Both the position numbers and the translations under genes were made by a program. The notes under the pieces were generated by a model that made no database searches, was not told the origin of the DNA, and was given only the letters and a program-made list of their open reading frames with translations. 64,000 nt of DNA from CBDBBY01 sp965203215 (GTDB taxonomy: Bacteria > Pseudomonadota > Alphaproteobacteria > Rhodobacterales > Rhodobacteraceae), in assembly GCA_965203215.1 (NCBI GenBank), contig CBDBBY010000001.1, forward strand, positions 1,984,001 through 2,048,000, in the 5' to 3' direction. Below, piece by piece: positions 54,982 to 63,896 of the stretch. Every line of letters starts with the position of its first letter. Position 1 is the first letter of the stretch.

Positions 54982-56550
54982 TTACTGAGCCATCAGCCGC
55001 TTTCCGATCGCGTCCACGGCGGCGTGCGCTGCGATCATGGATCCCTCTTGCCAGCCCGGCAGCGCCGTCACGTGTTCGGCAGCGAAGTAAACTGCGCCGT
55101 CAGGCATGTTCAGCCGCGGCGGGGCCGTCGTATCGGATGTCGCCCACGCGCCTTTCTGGAATGTCTTCTTCGCCCACGCGACGGACGCGCCGTCGACGAT
55201 GTCGGAACGGTAATTCCGGTGAACCTTGGTGCCTTCATCGGCCGCGGCCTCAAGCCTCCGGCTCGGCGTCATGTCCATGTACCGTTGACAAGGCCCGTCG
55301 TCCCAAATGTAGGCGCCCATTACGACTCCGTCTGCGGAATGATAACCGCCGGCCGGATACCAAATCTGCGTGATGTCCTGATCCGTCCATGAGATTCCGC
55401 CGTAGATCCCGAGATCGTCTTCCCAGAACCTTCGCTTCATCTGAAACGCTATTTTTACCGCCGGGACATACTGCACCGACCGAATTGCCGCAATGGTCTC
55501 GGCTTCGAAGTCGTTCGGCACGTCCTTCAGTATCGACGCGGGAATGGAGCAAACAACGAAATCCGCCTCAATTGATGATTCAGCGCCGCTCTTCCCGTCC
55601 CGAAACACCACGCGCGTTCCCTCTCCCGAACGCCTGATCTCCTTGACGATGCTACCGTAGCGGATCAGATGGCCGATGCGGTCGCGGAACGCGTCGGCAA
55701 TGCGGTCCATTCCGCCGACGGGCTGGAACAGCGTCGGGTTTTGATTCAATCCCTCGGCGAAATCCGTCCGGAAATCCCAGAATCCCGAGCGCAGCAGCTC
55801 GGAGAAATCCAGCCGGTCGTTGATCTTTCCTCCGGACAATCCGGCGTTGACCGTATCGCCGGCATATCCGTTGCGCGATGACCCTTTGTACAAGAAGTCC
55901 GGATCCAGCCTGCCGAAGCTCCTGAGCAGTTCCAGAACCCGCTCTTTGTCCTCGCCGCCGAGTTCTTCGTCGAGCGCGCTTTTCCTGACTGCCTTCGCCA
56001 GAAGTTCGGCGATGTATCCTCGGGCATCCGTCCGCACCCGCCTTGCAACAACCGGTTCGCCGCCGAATCGATCTTCGTTGTGGAACAAGGCTGCCCTGTT
56101 GTCGTTGGTGAACACTTCAATCGGCACCCCGAGCGATTTGCAGTATCCCAGCACCGTCCGGTGGTGATGCGGGATCCGGGCAGGTCCCATGTTCGCGTAC
56201 AGGGTTTCGCCGGTGTCGAAACCGACGACCTGCTTGCTGTCAGTTTCCTCGATTTCGTCGCCCGCTCTGACGGTAAGGCTCCGCCCGCCTGCGCGGCCGG
56301 TTGCTTCCAGCACGGTGCATTCGAACCCGAACCTCGACAACTGGTACGCGGCCGTCAATCCGGAGATGCCCGCGCCAAGCACCAGAGCCCGTTTGCCTAC
56401 GCCGACATCGGGCGGCAAATCGGGCTCTGCGGCGTGAGCCATGCCGGTGCCGAGCAGGCCGAGAGCGTCCATGGCCCTGTACACGCCGCCGGCGCCGGCA
56501 AATGCGCCGACAGACTGCAAAAACGTTCTCTTGGTTATTCCCTGAACCAT
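54982..56550 (-). CDS. Flavin-dependent amine oxidase, exported
   Basis: A 522-residue FAD enzyme with a Tat-like leader: KRTFLQSVGAFAGAGG, cleaved probably after MAHAAE. The dinucleotide site is ALVLGAGISGLTAAYQL (about residues 55-71), followed by the amine-oxidase signature LEATGRAGGRSLTVR. The C-terminal FAD motif is AVYFAAEHVTALPGWQEGSMIAAHAA. It belongs to the monoamine/L-amino-acid/tryptophan-2-monooxygenase group and would deaminate an amine or amino acid, producing peroxide in the periplasm. It converges with the antiporter gene. It may serve nitrogen acquisition; substrate unknown. Confidence 0.85.
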   Translation of the reverse strand: MVQGITKRTFLQSVGAFAGAGGVYRAMDALGLLGTGMAHAAEPDLPPDVGVGKRALVLGAGISGLTAAYQLSRFGFECTVLEATGRAGGRSLTVRAGDEIEETDSKQVVGFDTGETLYANMGPARIPHHHRTVLGYCKSLGVPIEVFTNDNRAALFHNEDRFGGEPVVARRVRTDARGYIAELLAKAVRKSALDEELGGEDKERVLELLRSFGRLDPDFLYKGSSRNGYAGDTVNAGLSGGKINDRLDFSELLRSGFWDFRTDFAEGLNQNPTLFQPVGGMDRIADAFRDRIGHLIRYGSIVKEIRRSGEGTRVVFRDGKSGAESSIEADFVVCSIPASILKDVPNDFEAETIAAIRSVQYVPAVKIAFQMKRRFWEDDLGIYGGISWTDQDITQIWYPAGGYHSADGVVMGAYIWDDGPCQRYMDMTPSRRLEAAADEGTKVHRNYRSDIVDGASVAWAKKTFQKGAWATSDTTAPPRLNMPDGAVYFAAEHVTALPGWQEGSMIAAHAAVDAIGKRLMAQ

Positions 56551-56733
56551 CGAAATCCACCTTCCGAGTTTTCAATCAGCGGCGACGCCGCGCAATCAGA
56601 CCGAGTCTGCTTCAAGCTGCAGATTCAAAATGCCTCATCCGCAACTCTCGCGCAACAATCGGTTCACTCTTTCTTGAGACAAAGCCGCGCATATGTCGAA
56701 CCTCAATCGCTTTTCGACCGCAGTCCGAGAAGT

Positions 56734-57759
56734 CTATTTCGACGACACGCCCGCTTCATTGAAGGTCGCCATGCGCGAATGGCATGCGACGGCGCATTTT
56801 AGAATCATCAGCGCAACCGCGGCGCCGGAGCCCTCCCCCAGTCTCATGTCCAGATCAATCAGTGGCTCGAGCCCCAGCTTGTCAAGGAGTTTCTTGTGAG
56901 GCCTTTCCGCCGACAAATGGCCGGAAACGACATGTTCGATCGAACCTTTGCGCTGTGCTTCAAGAACAGCGGCGGCGGCGGTGCAAACATAGCCGTCCAA
57001 TACGACCGGGATCTTCAAATGCCGCGCGCATAGAATGGCTCCGGCCATCGCGGCGACCTCGCGCCCGCCCAGGCAGCGCAAAACGTCGAGCCCGTCGACG
57101 CACTTGTCGCGATTGACCGAAACGGCTTGCTCGACCGCGCCGGTCTTCCGCCGGTGACCTTCCCCGTCGATTCCCGTTCCGGAACCGACCCACAAGCGCG
57201 CCTCTCCCCCGAACAGCGCAAAGGCGATCGCCGCGGCCGATGTCGTGTTGCCGATTCCCATTTCGCCCGCGATCAGCACATCCGCGTCCGGGTCGACCGC
57301 ACGCCAGCCTGTCGAAAAAGCTTCCGCGAACTCTTCGCCCGTCATCGCCGGGCCGCCAGCGATATCCGCAACGGGCCGCGCCAGCTGCAGCGGGCGAATA
57401 TCGAGCTTCGCGCCCGACAAAGCCGCGAGCTGGTTGATGGCCGCGCCGCCGGCCTGGAAATTTTTGACCATCTGAGCCGTTACTTCCGCGGGAAACGCAG
57501 AAACTCCGCGTGCGGCCACGCCGTGGTTGCCCGCGAATATCAGGATCTGAGGCGCTTCCAGGACCGGAGCCGCCTCGCCTCTCCACCCCGCATACCATAC
57601 GGCGAGATCGTCCAATCGGCCGAGCGAGCCTTCCGGTTTCGTCAGAGTGCGGTTTCTCGCAAGCGCCGCATTTCTCGCTTCCTCGTCGGGCGCGGGTAAA
57701 TTGCCGAACAATTCGCGTATGCTTTCCAACGATTCAAAATTCTTGCGATGAAGCCTCAT
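56734..57759 (-). CDS. cobT: Nicotinate-nucleotide:dimethylbenzimidazole phosphoribosyltransferase
   Basis: A 341-residue CobT (CobU in the aerobic naming). It makes alpha-ribazole phosphate for the lower ligand of cobalamin. Typical blocks are LTKPEGSLGRLDDLAVWYAG, ILIFAGNHGVAARGVSAFP, LIAGEMGIGNTTSAAAI, GSGTGIDGEG and RLGEGSGAAVAL, the last containing the catalytic glutamate. The ATG at 57759 is chosen; the open frame to 58023 is antisense to cobS. It is divergent from cobS, with only 55 bases between the start codons. A corrinoid-dependent dehalogenase lies 5 kb away. Confidence 0.93.
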   Translation of the reverse strand: MRLHRKNFESLESIRELFGNLPAPDEEARNAALARNRTLTKPEGSLGRLDDLAVWYAGWRGEAAPVLEAPQILIFAGNHGVAARGVSAFPAEVTAQMVKNFQAGGAAINQLAALSGAKLDIRPLQLARPVADIAGGPAMTGEEFAEAFSTGWRAVDPDADVLIAGEMGIGNTTSAAAIAFALFGGEARLWVGSGTGIDGEGHRRKTGAVEQAVSVNRDKCVDGLDVLRCLGGREVAAMAGAILCARHLKIPVVLDGYVCTAAAAVLEAQRKGSIEHVVSGHLSAERPHKKLLDKLGLEPLIDLDMRLGEGSGAAVALMILKCAVACHSRMATFNEAGVSSK

Positions 57760-57814
57760 CGACCCGCCTGCCGTTGAACTCGTAACTCCAATGCAATAGC
57801 GATCTATTGCCGCC

Positions 57815-58600
57815 GTGAACAGCGTGAGTGCGAAATCAATGCGTTCTTTTCGATTTCCGCCGGGATCCGATTCATGGGTAGGCGATCTGCGGGACTCGCT
57901 GGCATTTCTCACGCGAATTCCGGTCGGCTCTTCCCGCAATCCTTCCGCTTCCAGCGGATGGGCATGGCCGCTCGTCGGCGGCGCTGCCGGCCTCGCCGCA
58001 GGAGCTGGCGGACAATTGACCATCCTGTTCGGCGGTTCGGTTCAATTTGCCGCACTGGTCGCTCTCGGACTTCTCGTCGCCATCACGGGAGGGCTCCACG
58101 AGGACGGTCTCGCCGACAGTTTCGATGGCATGGCCTGCGGCAGCGACAAGGATTCCCGTCTGAACGCGATGAAGGACAGCCGCCTTGGATCGTGCGGCGC
58201 GACAGCACTGATCCTGTTTATTCTGGCGCGATGGCAAGGCATGTCGGAACTTGCGGAAGACGGCGACCTGCTTCCCGCTTTGATAGCCGCATGCGCCGCG
58301 TCGCGGGCGGCAATGCTTTCCGTGATGCATTTGATCGCGCCAGCGCGCGACGACGGCCTGTCGGCGCTGTTCGGCACGCCGACTGCGGCGACCGCGTTGG
58401 TCGCGCTTTTTTTCGCTGCGGCAATCTCCATCGCCGCCGTCGGCTCGAGTGCCGCAATCATGCTTGCCGTCGCCGCTCTCGCCGCGGCCCCGATCGCCTT
58501 GTTCGCCCGCGCGAAGCTTGGCGGCCAAACAGGCGACATTCTTGGAGCCTGCCAGCAATCTGCCGAGACAGCGGCAATCCTTGCATTGGCGATTTTTTGA
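57815..58600 (+). CDS. cobS: Adenosylcobinamide-GDP ribazoletransferase (cobalamin synthase)
   Basis: A 261-residue membrane enzyme (CobS/CobV) that joins alpha-ribazole phosphate to adenosylcobinamide-GDP. Blocks seen: LAFLTRIPVG, GGLHEDGLADSFDGMACGSDKDSRLNAMKDSRLGSCGATAL, with the conserved acidic HEDGLAD motif that binds metal, and several hydrophobic helices. The GTG at 57815 is used; an ATG at 57839 is an alternative. It completes the lower-loop assembly together with cobT. Its partner cobU/cobP and the corrin-ring genes are not in the window. Confidence 0.93.
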   Translation: MNSVSAKSMRSFRFPPGSDSWVGDLRDSLAFLTRIPVGSSRNPSASSGWAWPLVGGAAGLAAGAGGQLTILFGGSVQFAALVALGLLVAITGGLHEDGLADSFDGMACGSDKDSRLNAMKDSRLGSCGATALILFILARWQGMSELAEDGDLLPALIAACAASRAAMLSVMHLIAPARDDGLSALFGTPTAATALVALFFAAAISIAAVGSSAAIMLAVAALAAAPIALFARAKLGGQTGDILGACQQSAETAAILALAIF

Positions 58601-58627
58601 GCCGGCCGCGGCCGGTCGCCAGCCGAT

Positions 58628-59140
58628 TCAACTTCCGCGGGATAGCAGCAAGTCAATAATCTTCTGATAGGCGACGTCACGCTTGATTTTCTCGACGACA
58701 GCGACTTCGCGGGTAAGTCTGTCGACCGCCGTCTCGTATAGCTGCCGTTCCGAGTAGGACTGTTCCCGCTGCTCGTCGCCGCGGTGAAGATCACGGACAA
58801 CTTCGGCAATCTGAATGATGTCTCCTGAATTGATTTTCTGCTCGTACTCCTGGGCCCGCCTTGACCACATCGAACGCTTCACGCGCGCTTTTCCGGTCAA
58901 GACTTTGAGCGCCTCTTCAATCTTTGCCGCATCCGAAAGATTCCGGACTCCTATGCCTGGCGCCTTCTCGACAGGCACGCGCAGCGTCAAATTGTCGTCG
59001 GCGATCACGATCACGTACAATTCCAGTTCGGCGCCGCCGACTTCCTGTTTCTCGACCGCAGTGATCTTGCCGACGCCATGCGCCGGGTAGATAACGTGAT
59101 CGTTGACCCGAAACTTCTTGATTTTTTCCTTCGCAGCCAT
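58628..59140 (-). CDS. carD: CarD-family transcription factor
   Basis: A 170-residue RNA-polymerase-binding regulator. The N-terminal Tudor-like domain reads RVNDHVIYPAHGVGKITAVEKQEVGGAELELYVIVIADDNLTLRVPVEKA; the C-terminal helical domain (RVKRSMWSRRAQEYEQKINSGDIIQIAEVVRDLHRGD) binds promoter DNA. CarD/CdnL stabilises the open complex at housekeeping promoters in Alphaproteobacteria. The ATG at 59140 has GGAG upstream; a TTG at 59158 is in frame but unlikely. It follows fdxA in the same direction, a common order in Rhodobacterales. Confidence 0.93.
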   Translation of the reverse strand: MAAKEKIKKFRVNDHVIYPAHGVGKITAVEKQEVGGAELELYVIVIADDNLTLRVPVEKAPGIGVRNLSDAAKIEEALKVLTGKARVKRSMWSRRAQEYEQKINSGDIIQIAEVVRDLHRGDEQREQSYSERQLYETAVDRLTREVAVVEKIKRDVAYQKIIDLLLSRGS

Positions 59141-59219
59141 ATTGCGAATCTCCGTCAATTCTCGCAGCGGAAAAGATCACCGGACCGCGAGTTTCTCCGA
59201 TCGCGGCCGCATTCCAGAC

Positions 59220-59558
59220 TCAGCTGCCCTTTCCCGGACGCTCCGAGAAATACTTCTCCAGTTTTCCTTCTTCGCCTTCATGGCTTTCAGCGCCGGGCGG
59301 AGCATCGATCTTCTCGATGATCACGGGCCAGATTTCAGAGAACTTCCTGTTGAATTCGACCCATTTCTCCATGCCCGGCTCGGTATCCGGGCGAATGGCG
59401 TCCACCGGACATTCAGGCTCGCACACGCCGCAATCGATGCACTCGTCAGGATGAATGACCAGCATGTTTTCGCCCTCGTAGAAGCAGTCCACAGGGCAAA
59501 CCTCCACGCAATCCGTGTATTTGCATGCGATGCAGCTGTCGATAACCACGTATGTCAT
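59220..59558 (-). CDS. fdxA: 7Fe ferredoxin FdxA
   Basis: A 112-residue ferredoxin of the usual length. Cluster motifs are IACKYTDCVEVCPVDCF (for the [3Fe-4S] and part of the [4Fe-4S] site) and CIDCGVCEPECPVDAI for the second cluster. The C-terminal extension (EKWVEFNRKFSEIWPVI) is the hallmark of alphaproteobacterial FdxA. The open frame extends upstream to 59813, but that is unrelated sequence. It is soluble and transfers electrons in the cytoplasm; essential or housekeeping in related organisms. Confidence 0.95.
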   Translation of the reverse strand: MTYVVIDSCIACKYTDCVEVCPVDCFYEGENMLVIHPDECIDCGVCEPECPVDAIRPDTEPGMEKWVEFNRKFSEIWPVIIEKIDAPPGAESHEGEEGKLEKYFSERPGKGS

Positions 59559-59900
59559 TGACGGACTCTGTGCGCCTTCCAACCCGGCACGTTCAGTGCA
59601 CGGGCTAGATATTGCTCCGAAGGCGGCCTTACAAGTCCGCCGCGCAGGATGGGGCGCATATTCCGCAAAGCGCGCGCGACGGAAAATCGTGTTTTCCGAA
59701 TCAGCGCTTCCGAAGCAATGCGTTTCGTGCAATCCTCGACAGCCGGCATCGGGGCCCGTGCGAAGGTCGAACATCTTCGCCCGCCGGAAAACCCAGCTGC
59801 TGATTGCTTCCACCCCCTGCCTCGACAGGATTCAGGCGGACCGAGCACCCGATTCCGCTGGACCGCCAGATATTTTCCTCTCCAAGCGAACAAGCCTGAA
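59559..59900. other. Region where an S4-domain gene would be expected; possible decayed remnant
   Basis: In related genomes a small S4 RNA-binding protein gene commonly lies between this helicase and fdxA. Here the minus strand has VEAISSWVFRRAKMFDLRT, distantly like the S4 start DKWLWRARFFKTRS, but no S4 domain is intact in any frame. It is either a remnant or chance resemblance. Confidence 0.3.
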
Positions 59901-62900
59901 TCAAAGACGGTCCTTCAACTCCAAAAGCACTGCGAAGGGACTATCGGGATTCACGGCTCTCTTTTGTTTTGCGTGCGGAGCGATCCTTTTTGGATCCGAC
60001 ACATTGGACTTCTTCTGACGCAAGCGGCGTTTTCCGACACCTGCAGGGCGATTGTCCATTGTCTTCGCCCCATCGATTCTGTTGTCGCGCTTTGCCTTAT
60101 CCCGTCGTTTGAATTCTTTCGGCGCTCGGCCGTCCGCATCTTTTTCCGAGCGCCTTGTTTCATTGGCGTTTTCACGCTCCGCGGGTCCGGCGCGCCGTTG
60201 TTGACCTGGATTGGGCCTGCGTTTCGGCTTCCTTGTGAAGGTGTAAAAAATAACTTTTTCGGGTTTGCCTGCGCTCCAGTCTTTTTCCGGCGGCATTTCG
60301 CAGGCAACCGGCTGCGGAGGTTCGCCGTCCTCAGTCTCCGAGTCCTCGCCCGAATCCGCGGCACTTGCGCGCGATTCGACTGACACTTCGGCGGACGGCT
60401 CAATTTTCCCTTCTGTTCCCGACGATGAATCTTCGGAAGCCAACTGTTCTGAAACAGGCGTTCCGTTCATGCTCTGACCGCTGTCCCGTTCGCCCTTGAT
60501 CTCGATATCCCGCTCATCTGGCTCGGCGCCAGCGGATATTGCCGAATCAGGCCTCGCGGCGGGCAATTTGACGCGATCCCGTTCTCCGCGTTCCGAGACA
60601 TAGCCCAGACTGCGCATCACGGACGCAAAGCCTTCTTGGGACAGGCCGGTGATGGACAGCATGTCGCTGGACGCCTCAAATCCTTGCACGGCGTCCTTTT
60701 CGCGCAGCATGTCCGCAAGGCGCTCCAGCATATCGACTCTCAATGCGCGTTCGCCCAGCGGGTAGTATCCAGACAACAGGCAATCGCTAAGCGAAGCGTT
60801 CGGAGCGCAAGGAATGGTCACGAGGCCTGTCTGCGGAGCAAACGAATCGTTGGTCGTTCCCGTCGAAAGCGACCGAAGAAGCCATCGGATTCGGGTGGCC
60901 AGCGGTTTGAGCAATGACGGGATGAAAATGCAGTATTGGCCGAACCTCACGCCGTGCTTCCTGAGGCTTCTTCGCTGGTCCTGATCGAGGGCTTTGACTT
61001 CCTCCCTGACTTCCGAACGTTTGATGACTCCCAACGCCTCGACAAGCTGATAGGTGAATCCTCGCGCTTGTCCTGACATCTCTTCATCCGCGCTCATTGA
61101 AAGCAGCGGCCCGCAAGTCGCTTCAATCGTCTGCTCAATGAACGCCGACAAGCGCCGCTCAACCCTCTCGCGAACTACGGGCGCCGCTTCTTCGGAGACC
61201 AGCGCTTCGACATTCAGAACGAAAAGGCTTGGCCCTGCCGAAGCGCGGCCGACGACATGATCGTTCCAAGTGATCGTTCCGTCGCTTGAGAAATCGAATT
61301 CGGAATTCGGAGAACTGTACAATCGGCTCGAGCGCAGGCTGAGTTCAGGTCCAAGGGCGGCGACAGCAGTTTGCCTCAGAACTTTGGTCTCTTCCGGAGT
61401 TGAACCGGAATCCTGTCGGAATCTGAAGCCTTCCAGCCGCCCGATGAACTGGCCGTCCACGGTGACTTCGCCTTTATCGTTGATGTCCGGCACAAAATCC
61501 TCCTTGCGTTTGAGTCTGCCGAGCAGAACGGTCGTGCGCCTGTCAATGAAGCGTCGAGTCAGTCCGGCGTGGAGCGCGTCGGAAAGTCTGTCTTCAAGGT
61601 CGCGGGTCCGCTCCCGCCAATGATTGCAATCTTCGACCCAGTTTTGGCGCTGCGCAACATAAGTCCAGGTTCGCACGAATGCGATCCGCATCGACAAAGC
61701 GTCGACGTCGCCGTCGATCCGATCAATGCGGCCAACTTGCTCGTCAAGCCAATCATCAGGGATGAAGCCTCGGTCCTGTATGAAGGTGAAGACCTGCTTC
61801 AGCAGTTCCGAATGGTCGAAAATCGAAATCTTCCGGAAGTCCGGCAACTGGCAAACATCCCACAACAACTCCACGTCCTTGCTCGCGCGCAACCTTGATC
61901 GAACGTCGATCGAATGCGCGATTTCGCAAAGCGCAAGCACGTCGGCGGCGTTCCGAGCTCGAACGAGCAGCGGATGGCGGCTGGATGCCGAGAGCGAGTC
62001 GATCAGCGACGCCGCAGAACTGAAATCCAGATCGGAATTGCGCCATTGCAGCCTCCGCAAAGGCGCGAACCTGTTTTCCATGATTGCGGACGCCGCGTTC
62101 GAATCAATGGGTTCCGCATCGCCGGTCACTCCGAATGTGCCGGGCCGCATGTATCTTCCGGCGCGCCCCGCAATCTGAGCCAGCTCGTTGGCGGCCAGCC
62201 TGCGAATTTTGCTCCCGTCGAACTTCGCCAGGCTTGAAAATGCGACATGCGAGATATCGAGGTTCAGACCCATGCCGATCGCGTCGGTTGCGACAAGGAA
62301 GTCGACCTCTCCGCTTTGGAAGATCTCGACCTGGGCGTTTCGCGTGCGCGGGCTCAGCGCGCCCATGACCACGGCCGCTCCGCCCCGCTGTCGCCTCACA
62401 TGCTCGGCTATGGCGTAAATGTCTTCGACCGAAAAGCCCACGATCGCTGTTCTGGCCTTCATTCGCGATATTTTCTTCGCCCCGGTGTAGGTCAGATTCG
62501 ACAGCCGCGCCCGCCGTTGGAAAATCGCGTCCGGCACGAGGTCCGCAATGACATCCCGCATGGTCTCGGCGCCCAGAAAATGAGTTTCAAGCTTTCCCCG
62601 GGAATTCAGCAGCCGATCCGTGAAAACATGCCCGCGCTCCGGGTCGCCGCACAATTGGATTTCGTCGATGGCCAGAAAATCCACGATGCTGCCGGTCGGC
62701 ATGGCTTCGACCGTGCAGACCCAATACAGCGCCTGGTCCGGCACGATGCGCTCTTCGCCTGTCACCAAAGCGACCGACGCGCGCCCTTTCATCCGCTTTA
62801 CCTTGTCGTAGACTTCGCGCGCGAGAAGCCGAAGAGGCAAACCGATCATGCCGGAAGAGTAAGTCAGCATGCGTTCGATTGCGAACTGTGTCTTCCCGGT

Positions 62901-62957
62901 GTTCGTCGGTCCCAGAACCGCGTACACGCGCCCGTCGGCGCCATTCATCGATTGCAT
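59901..62957 (-). CDS. SUV3-like DEAD/DEAH-box RNA helicase
   Basis: A 1018-residue helicase of the mitochondrial SUV3-like type found in Alphaproteobacteria. Motif I is GPTNTGKT (16-23), motif II is IDEIQLC, motif III-like sequence GAETM, and motifs V-VI are ATDAIGMGLNLDI and QIAGRAGRY. A long C-terminal region includes a charged, low-complexity tail (SRASAADSGEDSETEDG, then lysine/arginine-rich repeats) likely to bind RNA or partners. Such enzymes unwind RNA for turnover. The ATG at 62957 has AAGG upstream. It begins the minus-strand housekeeping block leading to fdxA and carD. Confidence 0.9.
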   Translation of the reverse strand: MQSMNGADGRVYAVLGPTNTGKTQFAIERMLTYSSGMIGLPLRLLAREVYDKVKRMKGRASVALVTGEERIVPDQALYWVCTVEAMPTGSIVDFLAIDEIQLCGDPERGHVFTDRLLNSRGKLETHFLGAETMRDVIADLVPDAIFQRRARLSNLTYTGAKKISRMKARTAIVGFSVEDIYAIAEHVRRQRGGAAVVMGALSPRTRNAQVEIFQSGEVDFLVATDAIGMGLNLDISHVAFSSLAKFDGSKIRRLAANELAQIAGRAGRYMRPGTFGVTGDAEPIDSNAASAIMENRFAPLRRLQWRNSDLDFSSAASLIDSLSASSRHPLLVRARNAADVLALCEIAHSIDVRSRLRASKDVELLWDVCQLPDFRKISIFDHSELLKQVFTFIQDRGFIPDDWLDEQVGRIDRIDGDVDALSMRIAFVRTWTYVAQRQNWVEDCNHWRERTRDLEDRLSDALHAGLTRRFIDRRTTVLLGRLKRKEDFVPDINDKGEVTVDGQFIGRLEGFRFRQDSGSTPEETKVLRQTAVAALGPELSLRSSRLYSSPNSEFDFSSDGTITWNDHVVGRASAGPSLFVLNVEALVSEEAAPVVRERVERRLSAFIEQTIEATCGPLLSMSADEEMSGQARGFTYQLVEALGVIKRSEVREEVKALDQDQRRSLRKHGVRFGQYCIFIPSLLKPLATRIRWLLRSLSTGTTNDSFAPQTGLVTIPCAPNASLSDCLLSGYYPLGERALRVDMLERLADMLREKDAVQGFEASSDMLSITGLSQEGFASVMRSLGYVSERGERDRVKLPAARPDSAISAGAEPDERDIEIKGERDSGQSMNGTPVSEQLASEDSSSGTEGKIEPSAEVSVESRASAADSGEDSETEDGEPPQPVACEMPPEKDWSAGKPEKVIFYTFTRKPKRRPNPGQQRRAGPAERENANETRRSEKDADGRAPKEFKRRDKAKRDNRIDGAKTMDNRPAGVGKRRLRQKKSNVSDPKRIAPHAKQKRAVNPDSPFAVLLELKDRL

Positions 62958-62970
62958 GTCGAGACCTTGG

Positions 62971-63540
62971 TCAGATCGCTTGGCCGGCGGACGCCGTCTT
63001 GAGTCTTTCGATCGCGTCAGCGATGCCGACTCGGTTGGGACTCAGCGCCTGCACGGCCAAATAGGCCGCCAATGCGCGCTCGGTTTCGCCGCGCTGTTCG
63101 AAAATCATGCCCAAGCCGGAAAGAGCGCCGAAATGCTTCGGATTCAAAGCGAGCGTCTTTGCAATCATGTATGTGGACAGCACCGGCTTCCCGACCAGAT
63201 AGTAAAGCGTCGCCCGAGCGTTCCAGCCCTCCGCGAATTCCGGCGCGAGATCAGTCAATGCCGTCAGATGTTTGGAAGCGACGTCGAATTTGCGCATCGC
63301 CATCGCCTCCCGCCCTCTCCTGAGCAGTAGATTAGCCGTAGGCGAACCGGAATCCGACCACAAGTCGAGAATGCGCCGCTCGATTGCGGTCACCTCGTCG
63401 GGAGCGGCGGTCCGCAGATCTTCCAACAAGGAAGCGGCCGCATTGTCCTCGGATAGAGCTTCGGACGTCCCCGCGAACATGCAAAAAAACGCGAGCAACA
63501 AGGCCGCCAAGCTGTTGAGCATAGTTGCGACTGGAAGCAT
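62971..63540 (-). CDS. Exported TPR-repeat protein
   Basis: A 189-residue protein with a signal peptide (MLPVATMLNSLAALLLAFFCMFAGTSEALS). It contains TPR units such as ANLLLRRGREAMAMRKFDVASKHLTALTDLAPEFAEGWNARATLYYLVGK and HFGALSGLGMIFEQRGETERALAAYLAVQALSPN. The periplasmic location is predicted; TPR domains hold protein partners. It is commonly placed next to this helicase gene, 13 bases before its start here, so the two are probably co-transcribed. Specific function unknown. Confidence 0.88.
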   Translation of the reverse strand: MLPVATMLNSLAALLLAFFCMFAGTSEALSEDNAAASLLEDLRTAAPDEVTAIERRILDLWSDSGSPTANLLLRRGREAMAMRKFDVASKHLTALTDLAPEFAEGWNARATLYYLVGKPVLSTYMIAKTLALNPKHFGALSGLGMIFEQRGETERALAAYLAVQALSPNRVGIADAIERLKTASAGQAI

Positions 63541-63608
63541 TTGAGCTTGATTTTAAACTAATCCGCTGCGATTGCGAAGGACTAGGGTGATGAACGTGTG
63601 AATTATTC

Positions 63609-63896
63609 ATGAACGATCCAGTCAAAACGGCAATTCAGCTGCTGTCGCAGAAGTTCGGCGGTGGATTTCCGCATGTCGTAAAATTTGAAATCAAGGATGC
63701 CGGGACCGTCATCATGGACAGCAGCGGCATCCGCGAAGGCGGCGGCGAGGCCGATTGCGCGTTGATTGCCGACGCGCAAACATTCAAGGCGATCATCACA
63801 GGCGAATCGGATCCGACCGCAGCCTACCTTTCGGGCATCCTGAAAATCGAGGGCGACCTGAATATCGCTGTTCAGCTCGGCGAAAAGCTGAAATGA
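63609..63896 (+). CDS. SCP2 sterol-carrier-domain protein
   Basis: A 95-residue protein with an SCP2-like lipid-binding fold: KFGGGFPHVVKFEIKDAGTVIMDSSGIREGGGEADCALIADAQTFKAIITGESDPTAAYLSGILKIEGDLNIAVQLGEKL. The last part (AYLSGILKIEGD) is the conserved SCP2 stretch. Small SCP2 proteins bind fatty acids, acyl-CoA or phospholipids in a tunnel. Its stop overlaps the ATG of the next gene (ATGA), so the two are coupled. It is divergent from the TPR gene. Confidence 0.9.
   Translation: MNDPVKTAIQLLSQKFGGGFPHVVKFEIKDAGTVIMDSSGIREGGGEADCALIADAQTFKAIITGESDPTAAYLSGILKIEGDLNIAVQLGEKLK

Noticed and set aside
58602..58615. Palindrome CCGGCCGCGGCCGG between cobS and carD
   Set aside because: Too short and without a T-run in either useful direction; could be a chance GC-rich palindrome between convergent genes.
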